A DNA stretch of 64,000 nucleotides. Origin: Salinicoccus sesuvii. GTDB lineage: Bacteria > Bacillota > Bacilli > Staphylococcales > Salinicoccaceae. Location: contig NZ_JBHRWV010000012.1 in the NCBI RefSeq assembly GCF_042648145.1, positions 1 through 64,000 on the forward strand. Reading direction: 5' to 3'. Of the stretch, positions 25,923 through 33,419 are shown piece by piece. Under the pieces are notes generated by a model. It was not told where the DNA came from and did not search any database. It worked only from the letters and a program-made list of their open reading frames with translations. How positions within the stretch are numbered: position 1 is the stretch's first letter; each line of letters starts with the position of its first letter. The position numbers were made by a program, and so were the translations under genes.

Positions 25923-27782
25923 ATGGAACATGGACCATCCGTAGTATCATTGGCAATTGTCGTGTTGGCAGCATTGCTGACACCAATTCTGATTAATAGA
26001 TTAAAAATAAGTTTCCTGCCGGTGGTTGTAGCAGAGATTATCATTGGGGTCATTATCGGTAAATCATTTCTCGACATCGTCGATGCAAGTGATCCGTGGC
26101 TGAATATACTCTCAACCCTCGGTTTCATATTTCTGATGTTTCTCAGTGGGCTGGAAATCGATTTCGATGCATTTACGCAGAAGTCTTCTGGTCAAAAGAA
26201 GTCTAAAGTACTGAAACGTCCATTGCCAAATACGCTCATGCTGACTGTCGGATTATTTCTTGGAATTCTTGCACTGAGTTTTCTGTTCGCTTTCACAATG
26301 CAAGTTTTTGGTGTATTTGATGACGTATTTTTACTTGTTATCATCATCTCTACCATATCACTTGGCGTCGTTGTGCCGACGTTGAAGGAAGCGAACCTGA
26401 TCACTACGCAGATGGGTCAGATTATTTTGCTTGTCGCTGTCCTTGCGGACCTTGCAACAATGATCATGCTGGCTTTTTATTCTCAGCTCTATGCAGATTC
26501 AAGCCAACCAATCTGGCTAATGTCGATATTGATTGGATTCGCTATACTGTTCTATCTTCTTGGAAGAGTTATGCACCAGTCCCATCTCATCAGGCAACTC
26601 AACAATGGTACGATGCAGATCGGTATCCGGGGTGTCTTTGCACTTATCATCATGCTCGTGGCATTGGCTGAAGGCGTTGGAGCGGAGAACATTCTCGGCG
26701 CCTTCATCGCTGGCTGTATCGTGAGCTTACTGAAGCCAGAACAGGATATGGTACACAAGCTAGATTCGTTCGGCTATGGTTTCTTTATCCCGATTTTCTT
26801 CATCATGGTGGGTGTAGATCTCGATTTGCCTTCACTTTTTTCGGATAACCGGGTCTTTATTCTGATACCTGTTCTGCTTGTTGCATTCTTACTGAGCAAG
26901 CTTCTGCCGGTTGCCGTACTACTGCGTTATTTCGACTCTAAACGGGTCACTGCTGCAGGTTTCTTATTGACATCGACTCTGTCGCTTGTCATTGCAGCGG
27001 CAGTCATCGCAGAAGAGATCGGCATGATTACAAACGCTGAGAGCGGCATGTTCATATTGAGTGCCGTCATTGCATGTATCATCACACCTGTAGTCTTTAA
27101 ACAGCTCTATCCTAAGGGGGAAAACGAAGAGCGTACAATCAATGTCACAATCATCGGTAACAATCAGCTAACAGTACCTGTTGCACACAGCATTGCCGGT
27201 GGACTCTATCACGTAAAACTCGTTTTCCACAAGAACTATACAGATGCGCGAGAAAAGAACACTGAAAACCTGAGCTTCCACGAAATTCCTGAGTATTCCG
27301 AGGAATGCCTTGATGCCATCAACGCTTTTGATGCGGACGTCGTTGTCCTTGGAGCGAACGATTCCAATATTAACTGGCGTGTGGCACAGATGGCCGAATC
27401 GCACGGAGTCGAACGTATCATATATCGTGTAGATGATCCTGCACAGGAAAATGCGGTCAAAGATAGTGGTTTCGAGCTGTTCTCCACGATGCTCAGTTCA
27501 AAAACCTTGCTGCGTGGTCTGATCGAATCACCAAATATGATGCAGCTCCTGTCTGATGAGGAGACGTCCATTTATGAAATAAAAATGAACAACTACCGCT
27601 ACGACAATATGATGCTCAGAGACTTCCCGTTCACTGGGGATATCATCTTCCTGAGAATACTGCGAGGTCAAGAATCTCTTGTACCTCACGGTGATACTCA
27701 ACTGTTTGTCGATGACCGGATCTTCATGACCGGCTCTAGAGAATACGTCGAGGAACTAAAGCGTGAACTTGAGCTCTACTAA
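25923..27782 (+). CDS. CPA2-family cation:proton antiporter with RCK-like domain
   Basis: 619-residue membrane protein of the KefB/YjbQ type. About 12 helices occupy residues 1-400 (LSGLEIDFDAF near 75, typical of CPA2 helix 3; AEGVGAENILGAFIAG near 265 with the ion-site region). A TrkA-N-like domain follows (INVTIIGNNQLTVPVA), then a TrkA-C-like end (LRDFPFTGDIIFLRI). Such proteins exchange K+ or Na+ for H+; YjbQ occupies the same locus in B. subtilis. The ATG at 25923 follows AAGGAGAAC. Pairing with mgtE suggests a small ion-homeostasis operon. Confidence 0.88.
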   Translation: MEHGPSVVSLAIVVLAALLTPILINRLKISFLPVVVAEIIIGVIIGKSFLDIVDASDPWLNILSTLGFIFLMFLSGLEIDFDAFTQKSSGQKKSKVLKRPLPNTLMLTVGLFLGILALSFLFAFTMQVFGVFDDVFLLVIIISTISLGVVVPTLKEANLITTQMGQIILLVAVLADLATMIMLAFYSQLYADSSQPIWLMSILIGFAILFYLLGRVMHQSHLIRQLNNGTMQIGIRGVFALIIMLVALAEGVGAENILGAFIAGCIVSLLKPEQDMVHKLDSFGYGFFIPIFFIMVGVDLDLPSLFSDNRVFILIPVLLVAFLLSKLLPVAVLLRYFDSKRVTAAGFLLTSTLSLVIAAAVIAEEIGMITNAESGMFILSAVIACIITPVVFKQLYPKGENEERTINVTIIGNNQLTVPVAHSIAGGLYHVKLVFHKNYTDAREKNTENLSFHEIPEYSEECLDAINAFDADVVVLGANDSNINWRVAQMAESHGVERIIYRVDDPAQENAVKDSGFELFSTMLSSKTLLRGLIESPNMMQLLSDEETSIYEIKMNNYRYDNMMLRDFPFTGDIIFLRILRGQESLVPHGDTQLFVDDRIFMTGSREYVEELKRELELY

Positions 27783-27787
27783 TTGAG

Positions 27788-27823
27788 GCGTGCACTCCTT
27801 TTCATGGGGTGTGCGCTTTTTTT
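27788..27823 (+). terminator. Terminator of mgtE-CPA2
   Basis: GCGTGCACTCC pairs with GGGGTGTGCGC, followed by seven T residues. Confidence 0.85.
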
Positions 27824-27883
27824 GACGTGTAAATCGCGTAGGAAAATATCTTTTTTGTTGCATTTCAATTTGAAAAAATGTAG

Positions 27884-27902
27884 ATTAGGAGTAGGTACTA
27901 AT
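27884..27902 (+). promoter_or_regulatory. FapR box upstream of fabI
   Basis: ATTAGGAGTAGGTACTAAT is the FapR operator in reverse orientation (complement ATTAGTACCTACTCCTAAT). A TATAAT at 27910-27915 lies just downstream, so repressor binding would block the promoter. With the fabH box this defines a FapR regulon in the window. Confidence 0.82.
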
Positions 27903-27955
27903 AACAAACTATAATTGCGGATGCACGCAATGAGTTGAAGAAGGAGTATATACTT

Positions 27956-28723
27956 ATGAATCTCGAAGGTAAAACTTTTGTCATCATGGGCGTTGCCAAC
28001 AAGCGCAGTATCGCTTGGGGCGCAGCACGCGCACTCGATCAGTTGGGGGCAAAACTTGTGTTTACGATTCTGAACGAGCGTTTCAGACGTGAGCTGGATA
28101 AACTCCTCGGAGAGCTTGAAGGCAACCACGACATCATCGTTGAATGCGATGTAACGAATGACGAACAGGTTGAAGCTTCATTCAAAGAAATCGGTGAAAA
28201 AACTGGTGGAATTGATGGCGTACTGCACGCGATTGCATTTGCAGGTAAAGACGAACTTCAGGGCGGTTACAGTGAAACGACAAGAGAAGGCTTCAAGAAT
28301 GCCTTAGATATCAGTGCTTATTCACTGGCTGTTGTTTCAAAGTATGCTAAAACAATCATGAATGAAGGTGGAAGCATCGTAACGATGACCTACCTTGGCG
28401 GCGAGCGCGCAATGCCAAACTATAACGTCATGGGTGTGGCAAAAGCAGCCCTCGAGTCCAGCGTACGCTATCTGGCACTTGATCTCGGAGAGTCCGGCAT
28501 CCGTGTCAACGCAGTATCTGCAGGTCCAATCCGTACACTCAGCTCTTCAGCAGTCGGCGATTTCAAATCAATTCTCAAAGAGATTGAAGAACGTGCGCCA
28601 CTTAAGCGTAATGTTGACCAGATTGAAGTGGGCAATACAGTTGCCTTCTTACTAAGTAGTTTCTCAAGCGGTATCACGGGTGAAGTACTTCACGTTGATT
28701 CCGGATATCATATCATGGCATAA
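27956..28723 (+). CDS. fabI: Enoyl-ACP reductase FabI
   Basis: 255-residue short-chain dehydrogenase-type reductase that completes each fatty-acid elongation round. It has cofactor motif GVANKRSIAWG, catalytic tyrosine and lysine in YNVMGVAKAALE with an upstream tyrosine in MTYLGGER, and the end HVDSGYHIMA. At the positions where S. aureus FabI has Arg40 and Lys41, thought to favour NADPH, this protein has Leu39 and Asn40, so NADH preference is plausible. AAGGAG precedes the ATG at 27956. Its promoter carries a FapR box. Confidence 0.95.
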   Translation: MNLEGKTFVIMGVANKRSIAWGAARALDQLGAKLVFTILNERFRRELDKLLGELEGNHDIIVECDVTNDEQVEASFKEIGEKTGGIDGVLHAIAFAGKDELQGGYSETTREGFKNALDISAYSLAVVSKYAKTIMNEGGSIVTMTYLGGERAMPNYNVMGVAKAALESSVRYLALDLGESGIRVNAVSAGPIRTLSSSAVGDFKSILKEIEERAPLKRNVDQIEVGNTVAFLLSSFSSGITGEVLHVDSGYHIMA

Positions 28724-28729
28724 GTGATA

Positions 28730-28764
28730 AAATGCAAAAGCTGATTATAGCTTTTGCATTTTTT
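28730..28764 (+). terminator. Terminator of fabI
   Basis: AAATGCAAAAGCT pairs with AGCTTTTGCATTT around a six-base loop, with a T run after. Confidence 0.88.
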
Positions 28765-28783
28765 ACTAAAGAATATGAAAGAA

Positions 28784-28796
28784 CCCGTACTCTCCA
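28784..28796. terminator. Left half of a two-way terminator split by the IS
   Basis: The 12 bases directly before position 28792 and the complementary 12 at 30297-30308 (GAACCCGTACTC / GAGTACGGGTTC) would form a perfect stem with a five-base loop, TCCAT, if the IS and one copy of its CCA target duplication were removed. This was most probably the terminator of yjcG, and perhaps a second one for fabI. As it stands the arms are 1.5 kb apart. Confidence 0.7.
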
Positions 28797-28827
28797 TGTA
28801 GTGAACCCATAAAGTTGAACTTTTTGA

Positions 28828-29667
28828 TTAAGCAATATCTTCGAAGGTATGTCTTCTGTAATTTACAGGAGACATACCTTTTAATTTTGTTTTAATTCTA
28901 TCATTGTTGTAAAAATCGATATACTGATGAATTGCTGCTTCCAGTTCCGTATAAGTCGCGAATGCTTGTCCATAAAACATTTCCTGTTTCAACAGCCCAA
29001 AGAAGTTTTCCATCGGTGCGTTGTCCAGGCAGTTCCCTTTTCTGGACATGCTCTGAAAGATTTTGTGCTTTTCAAGGTATGTGACCCACCTTTTATGTTG
29101 ATAGTGCCAGCCTTGATCAGAATGGACAGTCATCCGATAATCCAGGACCGGGCGACGCTGGACTAACGCTTCCAAAGGGGCTAAAGCGATGTCGAGTGTC
29201 GGTGAACGGTCGATTGTGTAAGATAGGATTTCTCCGCTGTATACATCCATGAACGGTGAGAGGTAGAGTTTTTCCCCTGTCGCTGAAATGTTGAATTGCG
29301 TCACATCCGTTAATACTTTTTGATAGGGGCGATCCGTATTGAACCGGCGCGTCAGTTTATTCCCGGCAATTTTACCGACTTTCCCCTTGTAGGACTGATA
29401 TTGGCGGTTTCTGTGTTTGAATTTCACACAAAGCAGCTGGTACTGACGCATCAGACGCAATACTTTCTTATGATTCACCACCCAGCCCCGCTGCTTCAAA
29501 GCCAGGCACACCCGGCGGTAGCCATATCTGCCTCTGCTTTGGCTGACGATCTCCCTGATCTGTTGAACAATCTCCGTGTCCTTCCCCTGTGCTTTGGATA
29601 AACGGTCATTCCAATACTTGAATACACTTTTAGCGATACCTGCGGCCTCAAGCAGCTCTTTGAGCAT
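28828..29667 (-). CDS. IS3-family transposase OrfB (DDE integrase domain)
   Basis: 279 residues from the first ATG. An HTH_21-like start (QIREIVSQSRGRYGYRRVC) is followed by the rve integrase domain with the DDE triad: LTDVTQFN, HSDQGWHYQH, and the glutamate in NAPMENFFGLLKQE. In normal use it is made as an OrfAB fusion by -1 frameshifting at 29745-29751. The frame stays open upstream of its ATG through that site, giving VTILSSRQTNKEIVSAI at the junction. It is intact with no stop or frameshift. Confidence 0.93.
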   Translation of the reverse strand: MLKELLEAAGIAKSVFKYWNDRLSKAQGKDTEIVQQIREIVSQSRGRYGYRRVCLALKQRGWVVNHKKVLRLMRQYQLLCVKFKHRNRQYQSYKGKVGKIAGNKLTRRFNTDRPYQKVLTDVTQFNISATGEKLYLSPFMDVYSGEILSYTIDRSPTLDIALAPLEALVQRRPVLDYRMTVHSDQGWHYQHKRWVTYLEKHKIFQSMSRKGNCLDNAPMENFFGLLKQEMFYGQAFATYTELEAAIHQYIDFYNNDRIKTKLKGMSPVNYRRHTFEDIA

Positions 29668-29705
29668 ATACTGGCCGGTCTCCCTTAGCTCTATGATCGC
29701 GCTTA

Positions 29706-30239
29706 CTATTTCTTTGTTCGTTTGTCTCGAGCTAAGGATTGTAACTTTTTTTCCAATGCGATGGCGACTTCGAGCTGACGATTCTCTACTCTTAACCGTT
29801 CAAGCTCTGCCCGTTCGCTTTCATTCAATGACTGGGCGGTCTCTTTTTCAGGTTTGGATGGCTGCCTGCTCATGGATTTGGATGGCCTGCCTTTCGGTTT
29901 GGATTCTAAACCCAGCATACCATATTGATCATATCTACTCTGCCACTGGGCAACGACAGAGGCGTTCGGAATGTCAAAGGCAACCGCTGTCTCCCGGTAG
30001 GACAGCTGGTGTTTCAACCGGTGCTGTAACACTGCTAACTTAAACGCTTGCGTATACTTTGATTTCCGCATCCCCGCTGTGAGCCCCTGCACCCCATTTT
30101 GATTGAACTGTGTCACCCATGTCCGAAGTAGTTTCGAATCTATTTTATACTTTACTGATAATGGCCGGTAACCTGAATCGCCATTCAAATATTCGTGCAC
30201 CACTTTAATCTTGAAATCTATCGAATGTTTTCTATGCAT
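29706..30239 (-). CDS. IS3-family transposase OrfA (helix-turn-helix)
   Basis: 177-residue DNA-binding protein of the IS. It has two helix-turn-helix units: an N-terminal one (HSIDFKIKVVHEYLNGDSGY) and a second (YTQAFKLAVLQHRLKHQLSY followed by IPNASVVAQWQSRY). A leucine-rich coiled coil (ESERAELERLRVENRQLEVA) follows for multimerisation. The in-frame sequence GAA AAA AAG near the end is the slippage site to OrfB. The ribosome binding site AGGGGTG lies within a 17-bp hairpin at 30246-30287. Confidence 0.92.
   Translation of the reverse strand: MHRKHSIDFKIKVVHEYLNGDSGYRPLSVKYKIDSKLLRTWVTQFNQNGVQGLTAGMRKSKYTQAFKLAVLQHRLKHQLSYRETAVAFDIPNASVVAQWQSRYDQYGMLGLESKPKGRPSKSMSRQPSKPEKETAQSLNESERAELERLRVENRQLEVAIALEKKLQSLARDKRTKK
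29745..29751 (-). other. Programmed -1 frameshift site A-AAA-AAG
   Basis: On the minus strand the OrfA codons GAA AAA AAG contain the classical heptamer A AAA AAG. Slipping back one base continues into the orfB frame without a stop. IS3-family elements use this to make the active OrfAB transposase. Confidence 0.85.
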
Positions 30240-30245
30240 ACAAAA

Positions 30246-30287
30246 GCACCCCTAAAGTTGAATTTTGGAGTTCAACTTTAGGGGTGC
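30246..30287. repeat. 17-bp inverted repeat overlapping the IS end and the orfA SD
   Basis: GCACCCCTAAAGTTGAA (30246-30262) and its exact complement (30271-30287) flank an eight-base loop. The outer arm is part of the terminal repeat; the inner arm contains the orfA ribosome binding site, so read-through mRNA from outside would hide it. Confidence 0.82.
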
Positions 30288-30293
30288 ACCTCA

Positions 30294-30310
30294 CCATGAG
30301 TACGGGTTCA
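30294..30310. terminator. Right half of the terminator split by the IS
   Basis: CATGAGTACGGGTTC is complementary to the sequence left of the element (28780-28791). It lies 10 bp after the yjcG stop codon, where the yjcG terminator would be expected. Only this arm now follows yjcG. Confidence 0.65.
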
Positions 30311-30319
30311 TATTATTAT

Positions 30320-30832
30320 CTAGCCTTCACCAAGTCGGTATGTCTCATAAACTTGCCATACACCGTTCTCCAGTTGATAGAGTAGGCTGATCTTATCCAG
30401 TGTTTCTTTGTGTTTGATGCCGATCATGCTCAAATGTCCAAAAATATCTTCATACTCCTGGGTCGTTTGTCCCTGAGCAATGGTCAAGTGCGGTACGAAA
30501 GGATGCTTATTCTCACCATGGAAATCACCTGTGTTTAGGGCATCATGCAGTGACTCGAGCGCTGCATTTTTCTCTACTTTAAAATAGATGACAAGGGAGT
30601 TCGGTGAGAAACTGGATACTTTCCTGATTTCGATTTCAGTAGGCTGATGTTGCTTCGCCACATCGCTCAAGCGTTTTGCAATCTCTTCCTTGTCCGACTC
30701 ATCTGCTTCAAAACTCTCTTTGATCGTAATATGCGGGGGAATGAGTGCATAATGTGTATCGTATCTTTTTCTGTATTGATTTACTTTATCCTGGAGTTCT
30801 TTGGATGGGAAAATTGCTACTCCGAACTTCAT
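30320..30832 (-). CDS. yjcG: 2H-phosphoesterase family protein (YjcG)
   Basis: 170-residue protein of the 2'-5' RNA ligase-like 2H superfamily. The two HxTx motifs are PPHITIKESF (near residue 33) and VPHLTIAQGQ (near 113), which form the active site in relatives that open cyclic phosphates. Its true substrate is unknown. AGGGAGGAATCACG precedes the ATG. yjcG and yjcH are neighbours in B. subtilis too. Downstream its terminator has been split by an IS. Confidence 0.85.
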   Translation of the reverse strand: MKFGVAIFPSKELQDKVNQYRKRYDTHYALIPPHITIKESFEADESDKEEIAKRLSDVAKQHQPTEIEIRKVSSFSPNSLVIYFKVEKNAALESLHDALNTGDFHGENKHPFVPHLTIAQGQTTQEYEDIFGHLSMIGIKHKETLDKISLLYQLENGVWQVYETYRLGEG

Positions 30833-30896
30833 CGTGATTCCTCCCTATCTATTATATTTTCAATTATAGCAAATTTCTTACTAGTTGGCATAGTCA

Positions 30897-31622
30897 TCAC
30901 CCGAGAAAATGTTTCAACACCGATTCGAGCTCAGGCTTCCAAGATTTCCATACATGACCACCTTCAAGTTCACGGTACGTATATTCGAGCGGCTCGGAAG
31001 TTAGATATTCACTTAGCTCGCGGTTTGGTGTAAGGAAATCTGCTTGCTCCTTTGAAATAGTAATGAAGTCGTCTTCTTCGAGTCCAATAGTATGATAGAG
31101 GTCGAGGTGCATGAGTGACATCTGGGACTGGAAGCGCTCGATGAAGGCATCATCAACATACGGGCTGAATGCTAGCGCCTGCGAAAATGTAGCCGGATAG
31201 GCTGCAGCAACAGAAAAGGCGAAACTGCCTGCAAGTGAATCTCCCATGAGTGTACGGGATGTCCCAACTTTGAGTGTTGGGAAATTCGTATCGACCCAGC
31301 TGATTAGCTCTCTGGCGACAAATGCGACAAAGTCATCGTGATGCGCACCGTTAGGACTGAAATAGTCATTACGCCACTCTACACTCGGATAAGGGACGCC
31401 AATGATAATGGCACGTTCGACTGCTTCTTTTTCCCGGAGGCGTTCATATATTCTCTCCACCTGGCCATATCTGAAGAAATCTTGCGAGTCGAATGTAATG
31501 ATCACCTCGTGCTTATATAGATCTGAAAATTGCTTTGGCAAATAGTACTGTATTTCATAAGTCTCTTTGAGTATTTCCGATTCTATCTCGACAGTGTGAA
31601 TCTTGCCTGGTTGCATTTCCAT
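30897..31622 (-). CDS. yjcH: Putative esterase (YjcH-like, alpha/beta hydrolase)
   Basis: 241-residue esterase-D/Fes-like hydrolase. The nucleophile elbow is MGDSLAGSFA near residue 126. A histidine near the end (ELEGGHVWKSWKPELESVL) and aspartates between complete a plausible triad. There is no signal peptide, so it is likely cytosolic; the substrate is unknown. The ATG at 31622 follows GGAGGGGGTTTTTTT, and this ribosome binding site lies in the 3' arm of a strong hairpin at 31630-31663, which is also the terminator of the upstream symporter gene. Translation may therefore be structure-controlled. Confidence 0.82.
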   Translation of the reverse strand: MEMQPGKIHTVEIESEILKETYEIQYYLPKQFSDLYKHEVIITFDSQDFFRYGQVERIYERLREKEAVERAIIIGVPYPSVEWRNDYFSPNGAHHDDFVAFVARELISWVDTNFPTLKVGTSRTLMGDSLAGSFAFSVAAAYPATFSQALAFSPYVDDAFIERFQSQMSLMHLDLYHTIGLEEDDFITISKEQADFLTPNRELSEYLTSEPLEYTYRELEGGHVWKSWKPELESVLKHFLG

Positions 31623-31663
31623 AAAAAAACCCCCTCCTGGCTAGTTTACCAATAAGGAGGGGG
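31623..31663 (-). terminator. Hairpin ending the symporter gene and covering the yjcH SD
   Basis: On the minus strand CCCCCTCCT (31663-31655) pairs with AGGAGGGGG (31638-31630), followed by a U run that reaches the yjcH ATG. It reads as an intrinsic terminator and at the same time sequesters the yjcH ribosome binding site. Confidence 0.82.
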
Positions 31664-31688
31664 ATTCGAAACATATATTCACAATATA

Positions 31689-33248
31689 TCAGCGCTTGAG
31701 ATTTTCAACATCCGGGTTGTGTGCTGCTTCTTCTCTAAGGCGTTTAGGATAGTCATTATGCCAGAAATGAGCTTCTTTGACTGTTGACGGGTCTGGTGTG
31801 TAGACTGCATACTTGCCAGATCCCTTCTCTTTCTTCTGACGCTCAAAGTCTCTCAGTGCTGCCAATGCTGGCTTCTGCAAGATTAGAATAGCGATAACGT
31901 TGAGCCATGCCATGAGCCCGACCCCAAGGTCACCCATATCCCATGCCAGTCCTGCTGAGTTCACAGTACCGTAGAATACGGAGACAATCAGGAGCACACC
32001 GAGCAAAATCTTCAGAATCGGCCATTTACCATGCGTCAAATAGACAAGGTTTGTCTCAGCAATGTAGTAGTAGGCGAGTATTGTCGTATAGCAGAAGAAG
32101 AGCAGGGCGAACGATATGAAATAAGATCCGAAACCGACAAAATTAATATCAAAACCATCCTGGCCACTGAATACTTTATCGAGGCCTGCTTGCGTATACG
32201 CGACTGTGCCACCTGGGTTTTCTTCACCATCTGGAGATAACTGATAGACACCACTATCGACTATAAGGCCGTCATTGCCGTCTGAGACGTTGTACATGCC
32301 AGTCATCAGGATCATCAATGCTGTTGCTGTACAAACAAACAGTGTATCCACGTATACGGAGAATGCCTGTACAAGCCCTTGTTTAGCAGGGTGGGAAACT
32401 TCAGCTGCACCGGCTGCATGTGGTCCCGTACCTTGACCGGCTTCGTTGGAGTAGATACCGCGCTGAACACCGATTGCGATCATGGCCCCGATGATACCAC
32501 CAAATTGTTGCTCGAGACCGAATGCACTGCGGAAAATAAGACCGAACATTGCCGGTACTTGTTGGATATTAAGGATAACGACGATAATTGCAACACCGAT
32601 GTAAATGAGTGCCATGAAAGGCACAACCGCTGAAGCTACGTTTGCAATGGAACGAATACCACCAAAAATGACGAGGCCGACCAAAATAACAAGTATAATA
32701 CCGATAATCCAGTGTTGAACAGGGAATGAGTTAGTCATGGATCCTGCGATTGAGTTGGACTGGATTCCTGGAAGCAAGAACCCGGTCGCTAGAATCGTCA
32801 CCAGCGCGAAGATGATGGCGTAAGTCTTACCCAGCTTTCCGCCAATTCCTTTTTCTATGTAGTATGCTGGGCCCCCGCGATACTGTTTATCTTCGTTCTG
32901 CTTATAAATCTGAGCGAGCGTTGACTCGATGAAAGCACTACCTGCACCGAGGAATGCAATGAGCCACATCCAGAAGATCGCACCCGGACCTCCAATGAAA
33001 ATAGCAGTCGCGACCCCGACGATATTACCTGTGCCGACACGTCCGGATAATGATACCGCAAGTGCTTGGAAGCTTGAGATACCTACTGGCGATTTTTCCC
33101 CTTGGAACATAAGTCTGATCATTTCCTTGAAATGTCTGATCTGGAAGAATCTCATTCTTAAACTAAAATAAAGACCGACAGCGAGTAGACCGTAGACGAG
33201 CGGACTACTCCATACCCATCCATTTAAAACATCAACAATTGCCTGCAT
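31689..33248 (-). CDS. Sodium:alanine/glycine symporter (AGCS family)
   Basis: 519-residue membrane transporter with about ten helices that imports alanine, glycine or related amino acids with Na+. The family signature is GRVGTGNIVGVATAIFIGGPG near residue 75, and GIQRGIYSNEAGQG-type sequence appears as VQRGIYSNEAGQGTGPHAA. The start is 33248, preceded by AAGGGGGAAA; a longer in-frame start has no site. Sodium coupling suits a salt-adapted organism. It is transcribed towards yjcH and separated from it by the hairpin terminator. Confidence 0.9.
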   Translation of the reverse strand: MQAIVDVLNGWVWSSPLVYGLLAVGLYFSLRMRFFQIRHFKEMIRLMFQGEKSPVGISSFQALAVSLSGRVGTGNIVGVATAIFIGGPGAIFWMWLIAFLGAGSAFIESTLAQIYKQNEDKQYRGGPAYYIEKGIGGKLGKTYAIIFALVTILATGFLLPGIQSNSIAGSMTNSFPVQHWIIGIILVILVGLVIFGGIRSIANVASAVVPFMALIYIGVAIIVVILNIQQVPAMFGLIFRSAFGLEQQFGGIIGAMIAIGVQRGIYSNEAGQGTGPHAAGAAEVSHPAKQGLVQAFSVYVDTLFVCTATALMILMTGMYNVSDGNDGLIVDSGVYQLSPDGEENPGGTVAYTQAGLDKVFSGQDGFDINFVGFGSYFISFALLFFCYTTILAYYYIAETNLVYLTHGKWPILKILLGVLLIVSVFYGTVNSAGLAWDMGDLGVGLMAWLNVIAILILQKPALAALRDFERQKKEKGSGKYAVYTPDPSTVKEAHFWHNDYPKRLREEAAHNPDVENLKR

Positions 33249-33419
33249 CTTATTTCCCCCTTTTACACTTTGTAGATAATTAACATTTTTTAAAGAAGAT
33301 TCTGACAACATTTATCATACTTTGACTTTTATGATTTGTCCATATAAATTTAAACACTAATGTATTTTTATGATACACTGTATACACCCTTAAAAATGGC
33401 ATAAAAGGAGCAGTTGCAT

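Larger units (their letters stand above)
28797..30293 (-). mobile_element. Complete IS3-family (IS150-type) insertion sequence, about 1497 bp
   Basis: The ends are imperfect 25-bp inverted repeats: TGTAGTGAACCCATAAAG at the left and TGAGGTGCACCCCTAAAG read inward from the right, both continuing TTGAACT (21 of 25 identical). CCA occurs immediately outside both ends, a 3-bp target duplication. Two overlapping reading frames, orfA and orfB, with an A-AAA-AAG slippage site encode the transposase. The element lies in the loop of the former fabI-yjcG terminator. All three catalytic acidic residues and both reading frames are intact, so it may be active. Confidence 0.9.

Noticed and set aside
28784..28803. 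GAACCCGTACTC as the outer terminal repeat of the IS
   Set aside because: The TG ends, the 25-bp inner repeats and the CCA duplication place the IS inside it, and the outer repeats rejoin as a perfect terminator.
29576..30043. 155-codon frame on the plus strand within the IS
   Set aside because: It is antisense to orfA and orfB, whose protein motifs are certain.
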